Shown in pieces: positions 23,456 through 31,961 of a stretch of DNA of 64,000 nucleotides (position 1 is the stretch's first letter; every line of letters starts with the position of its first letter). Below the pieces are notes generated by a model. The model was not told the DNA's origin and ran no database searches. It worked only from the letters and a program-made list of their open reading frames with translations. The DNA comes from Cupriavidus necator (lineage in GTDB: Bacteria > Pseudomonadota > Gammaproteobacteria > Burkholderiales > Burkholderiaceae): assembly GCA_022041995.1 (NCBI GenBank), contig CP074390.1:744001-808000 (forward strand), read 5' to 3'. Position numbers and translations under genes: made by a program.

Positions 23456-25707
23456 ATCCCGAGCAACTGCGCGATGCCTCGCTGCTGGAACTGTTCGCGC
23501 TTGAGGCCGATGCCCAGGCCGAAGTCCTCAATGCCGGCCTGCTGGCGCTGGAGCGCAACCCGGCAGCCGCCGAGCAGCTCGAAGCCTGCATGCGTGCCGC
23601 CCACTCGCTCAAGGGCGCGGCCCGCATCGTCGGGCTCGATGGCGGCGTGCGGGTGGCACACGCCATGGAAGACTGCCTGGTCGCCGCACAGGGCGGCATG
23701 CCGCTGACCGCAGCGCATATCGACGCGCTGCTGCAAGGCACCGACCTGCTGCTGCGCATCGGCCATCCGCCCGGCGGCGATCCGGGCTGGGCCGAGCATG
23801 CGGGCCGCGCCGAGATCGATGCAGTGGTGCATCGGCTGGGCACGGTCGATGGCGGTGCCGGGGCGCCGGTCGGACTGGCACCACCAGCGCCGGCCGCGCC
23901 CTCGTTACCGGAACCAGCGCCCGCGATACCGGCAGACGACACGCAGGAGCGCATGCTGCGCGTGAATGCCGATGCGCTTGACCAGCTGCTGGCGCTGTCC
24001 GGCGAGGCCATGGTCGAGTCGCACTGGCTGCGCCCCTTCGGCGCCTCGCTGCAGAAAGCAAGGCGGCAACAGGCACGCGCACTGCGCGCCGCCGATGCAC
24101 TGCAGGAAGCCTTGCAGGACGCACCGGACGGCAACGCGGGCGCGGCTGCATACACCGCACTGGCCGAACTGCGCCAGCTGCTGGACGAAGGCCACGACCA
24201 GCTGGCCGCGCGGCTGGAAGAGTTCGAACAATACGATCACCGCGCCACGCGGCTGGCGCGCCGGCTCTATGACAGCGCCCTGGCCTCGCGCATGCGCCCG
24301 CTGGCGGACGCGCTGACCGGCTATGCGCGCATGGTGCGCGACCTCGGGCGCACGCTGGGCAAGCCGGCGCACCTGGCGCTGATCGGCGCCGGCACGCAGG
24401 TGGACCGCGATATCCTGGAAGCGCTGGACGCGCCGCTGGCGCACCTGCTGCGCAACGCGGTGGATCACGGCATCGAACCGCCCGAGGTGCGCGCCGCGCA
24501 GGGTAAGCCGGCGGAGGGCCGCGTCACGCTGCAGGCGCGCCACAATGCTGGCCGCCTGGTCATCGAGATCTTCGACGACGGTGCGGGCGTTGACCTGGAT
24601 GCCCTGCGCCGCGCTATCGTGCGGCGGCGGCTGGCGTCCGAAGAGACCGCGGCGCGGCTGTCGCAGGCAGAGCTGCTCGACTTCCTGCTGCTGCCGGGCT
24701 TCAGCATGCGCGACACGGTCTCCGAGGTCTCCGGCCGCGGCGTGGGCCTGGATGCCGTGCAGGAGATGGTGCGCCGCGTGCGCGGCAGCCTGCGCCTGAC
24801 GCAGCAGCCGGGCCAGGGCCTGCACTTCCGGCTGGAGCTGCCGCTGACGCTGTCGGTAGTGCGCACGCTGCTGGTGGAGGTCGCGGGCGAAGCCTATGCC
24901 TTCCCGCTGGGCCGCGTGCTGCGCGCGGCCGCGGTGGCGCGCAGCGAGATCGAGCAGACCGAAGGGCACCAGCATTTCCGCCACGAAGGCCGCGCCATCG
25001 GGCTGGTCAGCGCGACGCAGGTGCTGCAACGCCCCGAGGCTGACGCTGCCAATGTGCGCGAGCAAGTGCCGGTGGTGGTCATCGGCGAGGCCGAGCGCAT
25101 CTATGGCATTGCCGTCGACCGCATGCTGGGCGAGCGCCTGCTGGTGGTGCAGCCGCTGCCCGCGGCACTGGGCAAGGTCCGCGACATCGCCGCCGGCAGC
25201 CTCACCGACGACGGCACGCCGGTGCTGATCTTCGATGTCGAGGACATGATCCGCTCGGTCGAGAAGCTGGTCTCCGAGGGCCGCATCGAAGGCGTGCGGC
25301 AGGCGGCCGTGGCCAGCGTCCAGGCGCGCGCGCGGCGCGTGCTGGTGGTGGATGACTCGCTCACCGTGCGCGAGCTGCAGCGCAAGCTGCTGGCCGGGCG
25401 CGGCTATGATGTGGCGGTGGCGGTCGACGGCATGGACGGCTGGAACGTGCTGCGCGCCGAGCCCTTCGACCTGGTCATCACCGATATCGACATGCCGCGC
25501 ATGGACGGCATCGAGCTGGTGCGCCGGATCCGCCAGGACGCCGCGCTGCGGCAGCTGCCGGTGATGGTGGTGTCATACAAGGACCGCGAACAGGACCGCC
25601 AGCGCGGGCTGGAGGCCGGCGCGGACTATTATCTGGCCAAGGGCAGTTTCCACGACGCCGCGTTGCTCGACGCGGTCCAGGACCTGATCGGCGAGGCACG
25701 TCCATGA
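23452..25707 (+). CDS. wspE: Hybrid CheA-type histidine kinase WspE
   Basis: This 751-residue protein has an HPt domain with the phospho-accepting His51 (AAHSLKGAARIVG) and a dimerisation region. The HATPase carries HLLRNAVDHGIEPPEVR (N box), FDDGAGVD (G1) and SGRGVGLDAV (G2). A CheW-like regulatory domain follows, then a C-terminal receiver (VLVVDDSLTVRELQ; LVITDIDMPRMDG). It autophosphorylates on signal from WspA and passes phosphate to WspF and WspR. ATGA overlaps couple it to both neighbours. Confidence 0.92.
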   Translation: MNPEQLRDASLLELFALEADAQAEVLNAGLLALERNPAAAEQLEACMRAAHSLKGAARIVGLDGGVRVAHAMEDCLVAAQGGMPLTAAHIDALLQGTDLLLRIGHPPGGDPGWAEHAGRAEIDAVVHRLGTVDGGAGAPVGLAPPAPAAPSLPEPAPAIPADDTQERMLRVNADALDQLLALSGEAMVESHWLRPFGASLQKARRQQARALRAADALQEALQDAPDGNAGAAAYTALAELRQLLDEGHDQLAARLEEFEQYDHRATRLARRLYDSALASRMRPLADALTGYARMVRDLGRTLGKPAHLALIGAGTQVDRDILEALDAPLAHLLRNAVDHGIEPPEVRAAQGKPAEGRVTLQARHNAGRLVIEIFDDGAGVDLDALRRAIVRRRLASEETAARLSQAELLDFLLLPGFSMRDTVSEVSGRGVGLDAVQEMVRRVRGSLRLTQQPGQGLHFRLELPLTLSVVRTLLVEVAGEAYAFPLGRVLRAAAVARSEIEQTEGHQHFRHEGRAIGLVSATQVLQRPEADAANVREQVPVVVIGEAERIYGIAVDRMLGERLLVVQPLPAALGKVRDIAAGSLTDDGTPVLIFDVEDMIRSVEKLVSEGRIEGVRQAAVASVQARARRVLVVDDSLTVRELQRKLLAGRGYDVAVAVDGMDGWNVLRAEPFDLVITDIDMPRMDGIELVRRIRQDAALRQLPVMVVSYKDREQDRQRGLEAGADYYLAKGSFHDAALLDAVQDLIGEARP

Positions 25708-26723
25708 AAATCGGCATCGTCAATGACTCGGCGCTTGCGGTAGCCGCGCTGCGCCGCGCGCTTGCGCTGGATCCGTCGTTCGAGATCGCCTGGATCGCCG
25801 GCGACGGCGAACAGGCGGTGCAGATGGCCGCGCGCCAGACCCCGGACCTGATCCTGATGGACCTGCTGATGCCAGTCATGGACGGCGTCGAGGCGACCCG
25901 GCGCATCATGTCCGCGACGCCCTGCGCGATCGTGGTGGTGACCATGGACCTGGGCCGCAACGCCTCGCAGGTGTTCGACGCGATGGGCCACGGCGCCATC
26001 GACGCGGTCGACACCCCCACGCTGGCCGAACCCGACGCGCAGCTTGCCGCCGGGCCGCTGCTGCGCAAGCTGCGCAATATCGGCCGCCTGCTGGCGGGCC
26101 GGGTGGCCCCGCAGCACACGCTGACGGCGGCGCCGCGCGCAGTGGCCGCACCACGCCTGGTAGCAATCGGCGCCTCCGCCGGCGGCCCGGCCGCGCTGGC
26201 CACCCTGCTGGGCGCGCTGCCGGCGGACTTCGGCGCCGCGGTGGTCACCGTGCAGCATGTGGACGAGGCCTTTGCCGCCGGCATGGCCGACTGGCTCGAC
26301 GGCCAGTGTGCGCTGCCAGTGCGCATTGCCCGCGCCGGCGACACGCCCCAGGCCGGCACGGTGCTGCTGGCCGGCACCAACGACCACCTGCGCCTGGCCG
26401 GCCCCACGCGCATGGCCTACACCGAGCAGCCCTGCGACTACCTGTACCGCCCCTCCATCGATGTGTTCTTCGAAAGCGTGGTCGAGCACTGGCGCGGCGA
26501 CGTGATCGGCGTGCTGCTCACCGGCATGGGCCGCGACGGCGCGCTGGGGCTGAAGGCGATGCGCGAGCGCGGCTTTCTGACCATCGCCCAGGACCGCGCC
26601 ACCAGCGCCGTGTACGGCATGCCCAAGGCCGCCGCAGCCATGGGCGCGGCGGCGGAGATCCTGGCGCTGCCGCGCATTGCGCCGCGGCTGGTACAGGCAT
26701 GCGGCGGCACCGTGCTGCTTTGA
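25704..26723 (+). CDS. wspF: CheB-type methylesterase WspF
   Basis: This 339-residue protein has a receiver domain with Asp53 (LILMDLLMPVMDG) and a CheB esterase domain with the Ser (IGASAGGPAAL), His (VQHVDEAF) and Asp (TGMGRDGALGLKAM) triad. It demethylates WspA and resets the pathway; loss of wspF in other bacteria locks WspR on and gives wrinkly colonies. Here it looks intact. Confidence 0.92.
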   Translation: MKIGIVNDSALAVAALRRALALDPSFEIAWIAGDGEQAVQMAARQTPDLILMDLLMPVMDGVEATRRIMSATPCAIVVVTMDLGRNASQVFDAMGHGAIDAVDTPTLAEPDAQLAAGPLLRKLRNIGRLLAGRVAPQHTLTAAPRAVAAPRLVAIGASAGGPAALATLLGALPADFGAAVVTVQHVDEAFAAGMADWLDGQCALPVRIARAGDTPQAGTVLLAGTNDHLRLAGPTRMAYTEQPCDYLYRPSIDVFFESVVEHWRGDVIGVLLTGMGRDGALGLKAMRERGFLTIAQDRATSAVYGMPKAAAAMGAAAEILALPRIAPRLVQACGGTVLL

Positions 26724-26777
26724 CCCAATGCAATCCGTCCCGGCCGGGACCGGGACCGTGACACCCAGGAATTGAAC

Positions 26778-27797
26778 ATGCAACCCGAATCACCCAACCA
26801 ACCTGAAGCGCCCGCAGCCGACAAGGGCTACCTTGCCATGGTGCTGCTGGTGGACGACCAGGCCATGGTCGGCGAAGCGGTGCGCCGCGCGCTCTCCACC
26901 GAACCCGACATCGACTTCCACTACTGCTCGCAGCCCGATGAGGCCGTGGCGGTGGCGCAGCGCACCAAGCCCACCGTGATCCTGCAGGACCTGGTCATGC
27001 CGGGCATGGACGGCCTGACGCTGGTGCAGCGCTATCGCGAGAACCCCGCCACGCGCGATATCCCGATCATTGTGCTGTCGACCAAGGAAGAAGCCGCGAC
27101 CAAGGGTGCGGCATTTGCCGCCGGCGCCAACGATTACCTGGTCAAGCTGCCCGACAGCATCGAGCTGATTGCGCGCATCCGCTACCACTCGCGCTCGTAC
27201 CTGAACCAGCTGCAGCGCGACGAAGCCTATCGCGCGCTGCGGCAAAGCCAGCAACAGCTGCTGGAAACCAACCTGGAGCTGCAGCGGCTGACCAATTCAG
27301 ACGGCCTGACCGGCCTGTCCAACCGGCGCTACTTTGATGAATACCTCAGCGCGGAATGGCGCCGCGCGCTGCGCGAGCAGACCCAGGTGGCGCTGCTGAT
27401 GATCGATGTCGACGCGTTCAAGGCCTACAACGACACCTACGGCCACGTCGCCGGCGACGAGGTGCTGCGCCGCGTAGCCACGGTGATCCGCGACAATTGC
27501 GTGCGCGCCACCGACCTGCCCGCGCGCTTCGGCGGTGAAGAATTCGCCATGGTGCTGCCGGCGACCTCGCCCGGCGGCGTGCGGCTGCTGGCCGAGAAGG
27601 TGCGCCGCGCAGTGCAGGGACTGGCCATTGCCCACAGCGGCTCCCCCACCGCCGACTGTGTCACCGTCAGCATCGGCGGCGCCGTGCTGGTACCCCAGCC
27701 GGACCAGCCGCCGAGCCAGGTGGTGGAAGCAGCCGATGCAGGCCTCTACCAGGCCAAGCGCAATGGGCGCAACCAGGTAATGATGTCGCAAGACTGA
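26778..27797 (+). CDS. wspR: Response-regulator diguanylate cyclase WspR
   Basis: The ATG at 26778 is chosen over the TTG two codons upstream. The 339-residue protein has a receiver with Asp71 (VILQDLVMPGMDG), a linker helix, and a GGDEF domain with active site ARFGGEEFAMVLP. An RATD I-site (RxxD) sits a few residues ahead, so product inhibition is expected. Phosphorylated WspR makes cyclic-di-GMP and promotes biofilm. It ends the operon, 54 bp after wspF. Confidence 0.93.
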   Translation: MQPESPNQPEAPAADKGYLAMVLLVDDQAMVGEAVRRALSTEPDIDFHYCSQPDEAVAVAQRTKPTVILQDLVMPGMDGLTLVQRYRENPATRDIPIIVLSTKEEAATKGAAFAAGANDYLVKLPDSIELIARIRYHSRSYLNQLQRDEAYRALRQSQQQLLETNLELQRLTNSDGLTGLSNRRYFDEYLSAEWRRALREQTQVALLMIDVDAFKAYNDTYGHVAGDEVLRRVATVIRDNCVRATDLPARFGGEEFAMVLPATSPGGVRLLAEKVRRAVQGLAIAHSGSPTADCVTVSIGGAVLVPQPDQPPSQVVEAADAGLYQAKRNGRNQVMMSQD

Positions 27798-27935
27798 GTC
27801 ACTGCGGCAGCACAGCAGCAACAACCAGTTACACACTGGCAGCCACCCGGCCAACCGCGCCACCTGCCCCGCCCACGTCCGCCGGGCGCCGCGCCTGCTG
27901 GCCTGGCTGCCCCCCGCGCACGCACGCGTCATCGC

Positions 27936-27955
27936 TTGTCGGAATCGTCCGACAA
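27936..27955. promoter_or_regulatory. Inverted repeat TTGTCGGA-N4-TCCGACAA, candidate operator
   Basis: Perfect 8-bp arms around ATCG sit in the 338-bp gap between wspR and the DUF4397 gene, 180 bp upstream of the latter's start. There is no T run, so an operator is more likely than a terminator. The cognate regulator is unknown. Confidence 0.45.
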
Positions 27956-28135
27956 ACGATTAGGAACCCCGCGTCTGTCTCGCCCCTGGGTTGATACCTA
28001 TCGTTGCATCACGGCAAGCGCTTTGCCGCGCCTGCACGCCAAGCAAGCAGATAGCGAACTGGCCTCGCTACCGGCGCCCCCGCGCGGGCATGGGCCAGCA
28101 CGTCCCTGAATCCAATGAACGGTAAGAGGTGATCC

Positions 28136-28915
28136 ATGTTCCGATCCAAGACACTTTTGATAGGCCTGGCGCTGGCCGCCACGGCGGTGCTGTCGGCCTG
28201 CGGCGGCGGTGACGACGATCTCGGCGACCGCATCGGGCTGAGCAAGCCGAGCGTCCGCGTGATACACGCCATCACCGGCGGCCCCAATGTCGACGTGCTG
28301 CAGAACGGGGTGCTGACCAAGTTCGTGAACGAGCCCTACAAGTTCGTCTCCACCTACTTCAACGTGGAGACCGGCAACCAGTTGATCTCGTTCAACCGCA
28401 CCGGCACGCAGACCGAAATCGGCCGCGCCACCATCATTGCCGCCACTGGCCACAAGTACACGGTAGTGGCACTGCCCGGCGCGACCGCCGCGGAAACACT
28501 GACCATTGACGACCCCTTCGAAAAGGGCCTGCTGTCGACCAAGGCACGCGTGCGCAGCCTGAACGCCTCGTTCAATGCGCAGAACGTTGACATCTACCTG
28601 ACCATGCCGGCCATCGACCTGAACTCGGTGGGCCCGACCTTCGCCAGCGTGGGCTACAAGCAGGCTGTGCCAGCCTCGGGCGCCGACTCGATCGACGTGG
28701 ATGGCAACACCACCTACCGCCTGCGCATCACCACTGCGGGGACCAAGACCGTGATCTTCGATTCCGGCGCGCTGACACTTGCCAACAATGCCGACTGGCT
28801 GATCACCACGATCCCGGTGGACGGCATCGGCGGGCTCACGCCGAACAAGATCAAGGTGCTGGTGGCACGTGGCGATGATGAGTCGCAGGCTGGGCTTGAG
28901 CTCGTAACGCAGTAA
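28136..28915 (+). CDS. DUF4397 lipoprotein
   Basis: This 259-residue precursor has a lipobox LSAC with Cys22, followed by GGGDDD, which favours outer-membrane sorting. The body consists of DUF4397-type beta repeats: SVRVIHAITGGPNVDVLQNG and, around residue 140, ARVRSLNASFNAQNVDIYL. The domain occurs in surface-exposed or extracellular adhesin-like proteins; no enzymatic role is known. It lies downstream of wspR but is separated by a gap with its own inverted repeat, so it is probably a separate transcript, ended by the terminator at 28960. Confidence 0.82.
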   Translation: MFRSKTLLIGLALAATAVLSACGGGDDDLGDRIGLSKPSVRVIHAITGGPNVDVLQNGVLTKFVNEPYKFVSTYFNVETGNQLISFNRTGTQTEIGRATIIAATGHKYTVVALPGATAAETLTIDDPFEKGLLSTKARVRSLNASFNAQNVDIYLTMPAIDLNSVGPTFASVGYKQAVPASGADSIDVDGNTTYRLRITTAGTKTVIFDSGALTLANNADWLITTIPVDGIGGLTPNKIKVLVARGDDESQAGLELVTQ

Positions 28916-28959
28916 CAGGGTGCTTGCAGCTGCCTGCGGCAGGCGGGCAGCATGCAGGA

Positions 28960-28986
28960 GGCCGGTCCAAAGGATCGGCCTTTTTT
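28960..28986 (+). terminator. Terminator of the DUF4397 gene
   Basis: A nine-base stem GGCCGGTCC / GGATCGGCC (one wobble) with loop AAA is followed by six T, 45 bp after the stop codon. Confidence 0.85.
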
Positions 28987-29013
28987 GTTTGAGGGGTGGC
29001 GGCTGACCGCCCC

Positions 29014-29316
29014 CTACTCTTCTTCCCCCGGCTCCAGCTCCGCCTTCAGCACCGCCAGGTGCGATATATAAGCCTCCAGCTCCGCCCGCCCCTGCTCGGT
29101 GATGCAATAAACGCGGCCACTGCCTTCAACCAGCTCGGCAGTAATGGCCCGCGCCATCATCAGGCTGCGCAGGATCGGCCGCAACGAGCGGATATTCTTG
29201 TCGATGCCGCGCTCGCGCAGCCGGTCGACCAGGCTCAGGACCGTGGACGGGCTCGACTGGACGAGCTTGAGCACATAGATACGTGAGAAAAACCGGTCAA
29301 AGATAGGCGGTTTCAT
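29014..29316 (-). CDS. PadR-like winged-helix regulator
   Basis: From the ATG at 29316 the protein has 100 residues (MKPPIFDRFFSRIYVLKLVQ...). Helix-turn-helix and wing are visible as STVLSLVDRLRERGIDKNIRSL, LRSLMMARAITAEL and GRVYCITEQGRAELEAYISHL, a PadR-like layout with a short C-terminal helix. An ATG at 29361 would add 15 residues; neither start has a good ribosome site. It follows tctA on the same strand and may regulate that transporter, which is inference from position. Confidence 0.65.
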   Translation of the reverse strand: MKPPIFDRFFSRIYVLKLVQSSPSTVLSLVDRLRERGIDKNIRSLRPILRSLMMARAITAELVEGSGRVYCITEQGRAELEAYISHLAVLKAELEPGEEE

Positions 29317-29444
29317 GGGCGCTGTCGGCGCACCCGACGGTGCGGGAATCCTGATCATCATGCGCAGCCCATGACTGCTGCCGCAGTCGGGCACTCTCTG
29401 GTCTTGTTGGCGGGCGCACGCGAGAGCGCGAACGGCCCGCGAAA

Positions 29445-29476
29445 GCAAACGGGGTGCGCGAAGGCACCCCGTTTGC
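29445..29476. terminator. Hairpin between tctA and the PadR-like gene
   Basis: A perfect 13-bp stem (GCAAACGGGGTGC and its complement) has a six-base loop. There is only a weak T tract on either strand. It lies downstream of tctA, so it may end the tct transcript and give the PadR-like gene its own promoter. Confidence 0.6.
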
Positions 29477-29539
29477 TTGCGTTGCGTGCGCCGTCTGGCA
29501 TGAGCCAGGCCGGCGCCACTCCGGGGAGCGCGCGTGGCG

Positions 29540-31041
29540 CTATTCTTCCTGGAACGCTTCTTCGCGCTTGGCCTTGATCGACGGCAGCGCCACCACTGCA
29601 ACCAGCGCAGCGGCTGCGACCAGCAGACCCAGCGACAGCGGACGCGTCACGAACACGCTGAAGTCACCGCGCGACAGCAGCAGCGAGCGGCGGAAGTTCT
29701 CTTCCATCATCGGCCCCAGCACGAAGCCCAGCAGCAGCGGTGCCGGTTCGCAGCGCAGCTTCAGGAACAGGTAGCCGATGATGCCGAAGCCCGCAGCCAT
29801 GAACACGTCGAAGGTCTGGTTGTTGACCGAGTACACGCCGATGCCGCAGAACACCAGGATCGCCGGGTACAGGAAGCGGTACGGCACGGTCAGCAGCTTC
29901 ACCCACACGCCGATCATCGGCAGGTTCAGGATGATCAGCATCAGGTTGCCGATCCACATCGAGGCGATCAGGCCCAGAACAGCGCCGGGTTGCTGGTCAT
30001 CACCTGCGGGCCGGGCTGGATGTTGTGGATGGTCATGGCACCGACCATCAGCGCCATCACCGCGTTGGGCGGAATGCCCAGCGTCAGCAGCGGGATGAAC
30101 GAGGTCTGCGCCGCGGCGTTGTTGGCCGACTCCGGACCGGCCACGCCTTCGATCGCACCCTTGCCGAATTCATGCGCGTACTTCGAGGTCTTCTTTTCCA
30201 GCGAGTAGGCCGCGAACGAGGCCAGCGCCGCGCCGCCGCCCGGCAGGATGCCCAGGGCCGAGCCCAGGAACGTCCCGCGCAGCACGGCCGGGATCATGCG
30301 CTTGAAGTCTTCCCTCGTCGGCCACAGGTTCGTCACGCTATCGGTGAACGTCTCACGGGCTTCCTTCTGCTCCAGGTTCGCGATGATTTCCGCGAAGCCG
30401 AACATGCCCATGGCCAGCGCCACGAAGTCGATGCCGTCGGTCAGTTCCGGCACGTCGAACGAAAAGCGCGCGGCGCCCGAGTTCACGTCGGTGCCGATCA
30501 GCCCCATCAGCAGGCCCAGCACGATCATGGCCACCGCCTTCGGCAGCGAGCCCGAAGCCAGCACCACGGCGCCGATCAGGCCCAGCACCATCAGCGAGAA
30601 GTATTCGGAAGGGCCGAACTTGAACGCCAGTTCCGACAGCGGCGTGGCAAAGGCGGCCAGGATCAGCGTCGCCACGCAGCCGGCGAAGAACGAGCCGAGA
30701 CCGGCGGTGGCAAGTGCCACGCCCGCGCGCCCTCGCCGCGCCATCTGGTAGCCGTCGATGGTTGTCACCACCGAGGACGATTCGCCCGGCAGGTTCACCA
30801 GGATGGCGGTGGTCGAACCGCCGTACTGGGCGCCGTAGTAGATGCCGGCCAGCATGATCAGCGCGGCCACCGGCGGCAGCGTGTAGGTCACCGGCAGCAG
30901 CATGGCGATGGTGGCCAGCGGCCCCAGGCCCGGCAGCACGCCGATCAGGGTACCCAGCACGCAGCCCAGGAAGGCGTAGGCCAGGTTCTGCAGCGACAGG
31001 GCCGTGGAAAAGCCCAGCGCAAGGTGATCAATCAATTCCAT
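29540..31041 (-). pseudogene. tctA: Tripartite tricarboxylate transporter large permease TctA, one frameshift
   Basis: Two abutting frames encode one protein. The first (31041-29968, MELIDHLALGFSTALSLQNL) carries the TctA signature GVLPGLGPLATIAMLLP, YYGAQYGGSTTAILVN and LGIPPNAVMALMVGAM, and stops after SNPALFWA. The second (29959-29540) continues with MWIGNLMLIILNLPMIGVW to a normal C-terminus. The DNA at 29968 reads TTCTGGGCC where TTCTGGGGCC would give FWGLIASMW; restoring one G gives exactly 500 residues, the family length. It has about 12 membrane segments and is the large membrane subunit for citrate or other carboxylates. Whether the break is real or a sequencing error is open. Confidence 0.85.
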
Positions 31042-31053
31042 GGTCGGCGCTCC

Positions 31054-31515
31054 TTAACCGGTGATGAAGGCCGGCCACACCGGCATCTGCAGGTTGATGG
31101 CGTAGACGAATGCGCCAAGGCTGATCAGCACCAGCACCACGGCGTTGAGCAGCGCACCCTTCCAGCTGAACTCATGGCTGGCCATCGACGACACCATCAC
31201 CAGCACGAACACCGACAGCACCATGCCCAGCGGCTTGAGCAGCAGGCCGAACAGCACCACCGAGCCGAGGATCCATAGCAGCGTCTTCAGGTCCCAGCGG
31301 GCGAGATGGTCTTCCTCACCCCCGGACGACAGCGAGGCCAGCAGCACCACCGCCCCAAGCAAGGCCAACACCAGTCCCAGCAGGAATGGAAAATATCCGG
31401 GTCCCATCTTGGCGGCTGTTCCCATGGAATAGCCGCGAGCGACCCAGGAAAAGCCCAGACCGACCAGAACGAACATCAGGCCGGAGGCAAAGTCCTTTTG
31501 GCTGCGTATGCGCAA
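31054..31515 (-). CDS. tctB: Tripartite tricarboxylate transporter small permease TctB
   Basis: A TTG start at 31515 is preferred because GAGGAG lies 7 bases ahead; the frame's upstream codons overlap that site. The 153-residue protein has four hydrophobic segments, the TctB layout (MGPGYFPFLLGLVLALLG). It is the small membrane subunit working with TctA, whose gene follows 12 bp later. The periplasmic binding protein gene tctC is not next to it; these systems often use unlinked binding proteins. Confidence 0.82.
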   Translation of the reverse strand: MRIRSQKDFASGLMFVLVGLGFSWVARGYSMGTAAKMGPGYFPFLLGLVLALLGAVVLLASLSSGGEEDHLARWDLKTLLWILGSVVLFGLLLKPLGMVLSVFVLVMVSSMASHEFSWKGALLNAVVLVLISLGAFVYAINLQMPVWPAFITG

Positions 31516-31961
31516 AACGATTCTCCTCAAAGTTCACGAAATGCCGTGCCGGGGGGCGCACTGGCTCGGGCGCGGCAAAACATGCACAAGGCATGCTCCC
31601 CGACGGTTGACCCGAACCTTAGAGACGTGATCTTTCAGGTGCCTTTCATTTGTCTTGGTTTAGGGGTATTCACCGATCGCCCTTAAAAACAAGGCAAATC
31701 CAATCGATGCGCACGAATAGATACATCACAACGTGATGTATCTATTCGTGAAGAATCCGGGAGTAAAGTCGGCGGGAATGTCAGACGAACAAGACGGCGC
31801 GCGCGCTTGCATCAAGGCAAGGCGCGGCCGGAAAGACGCGCGCCTGCTCTGGCTGGGCTGGCGACGCGTGCGCTGGGAGGGAGTGCCAGCGGTGACACGA
31901 TGACACACCGGTCTTTCGAATGGCTTTCAAAGCCGGCGGCACGATGACGGGCCGCTGCCGG
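31516..31961. other. Intergenic region holding a long perfect inverted repeat
   Basis: About 450 bp lie between the MATE gene end and tctB. The right-hand promoter of tctBA must be within 31516-31700 (AT-rich, TAGGGGTATTC near 31662). No coding sequence is supported. Confidence 0.5.
31712..31750. repeat. Perfect 18-bp inverted repeat with 3-bp spacer
   Basis: Arm CACGAATAGATACATCAC is followed by AAC and the exact complement of the arm. It is AT-rich against the GC-rich surroundings and lacks a T tract on either strand, so it does not look like a plain terminator. Candidate roles are an operator, a cruciform or processing site, or a mobile-element footprint. Confidence 0.8.

Noticed and set aside
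29540..29959. Independent 139-residue membrane protein
   Set aside because: It is the C-terminal part of TctA displaced by a one-base frameshift.
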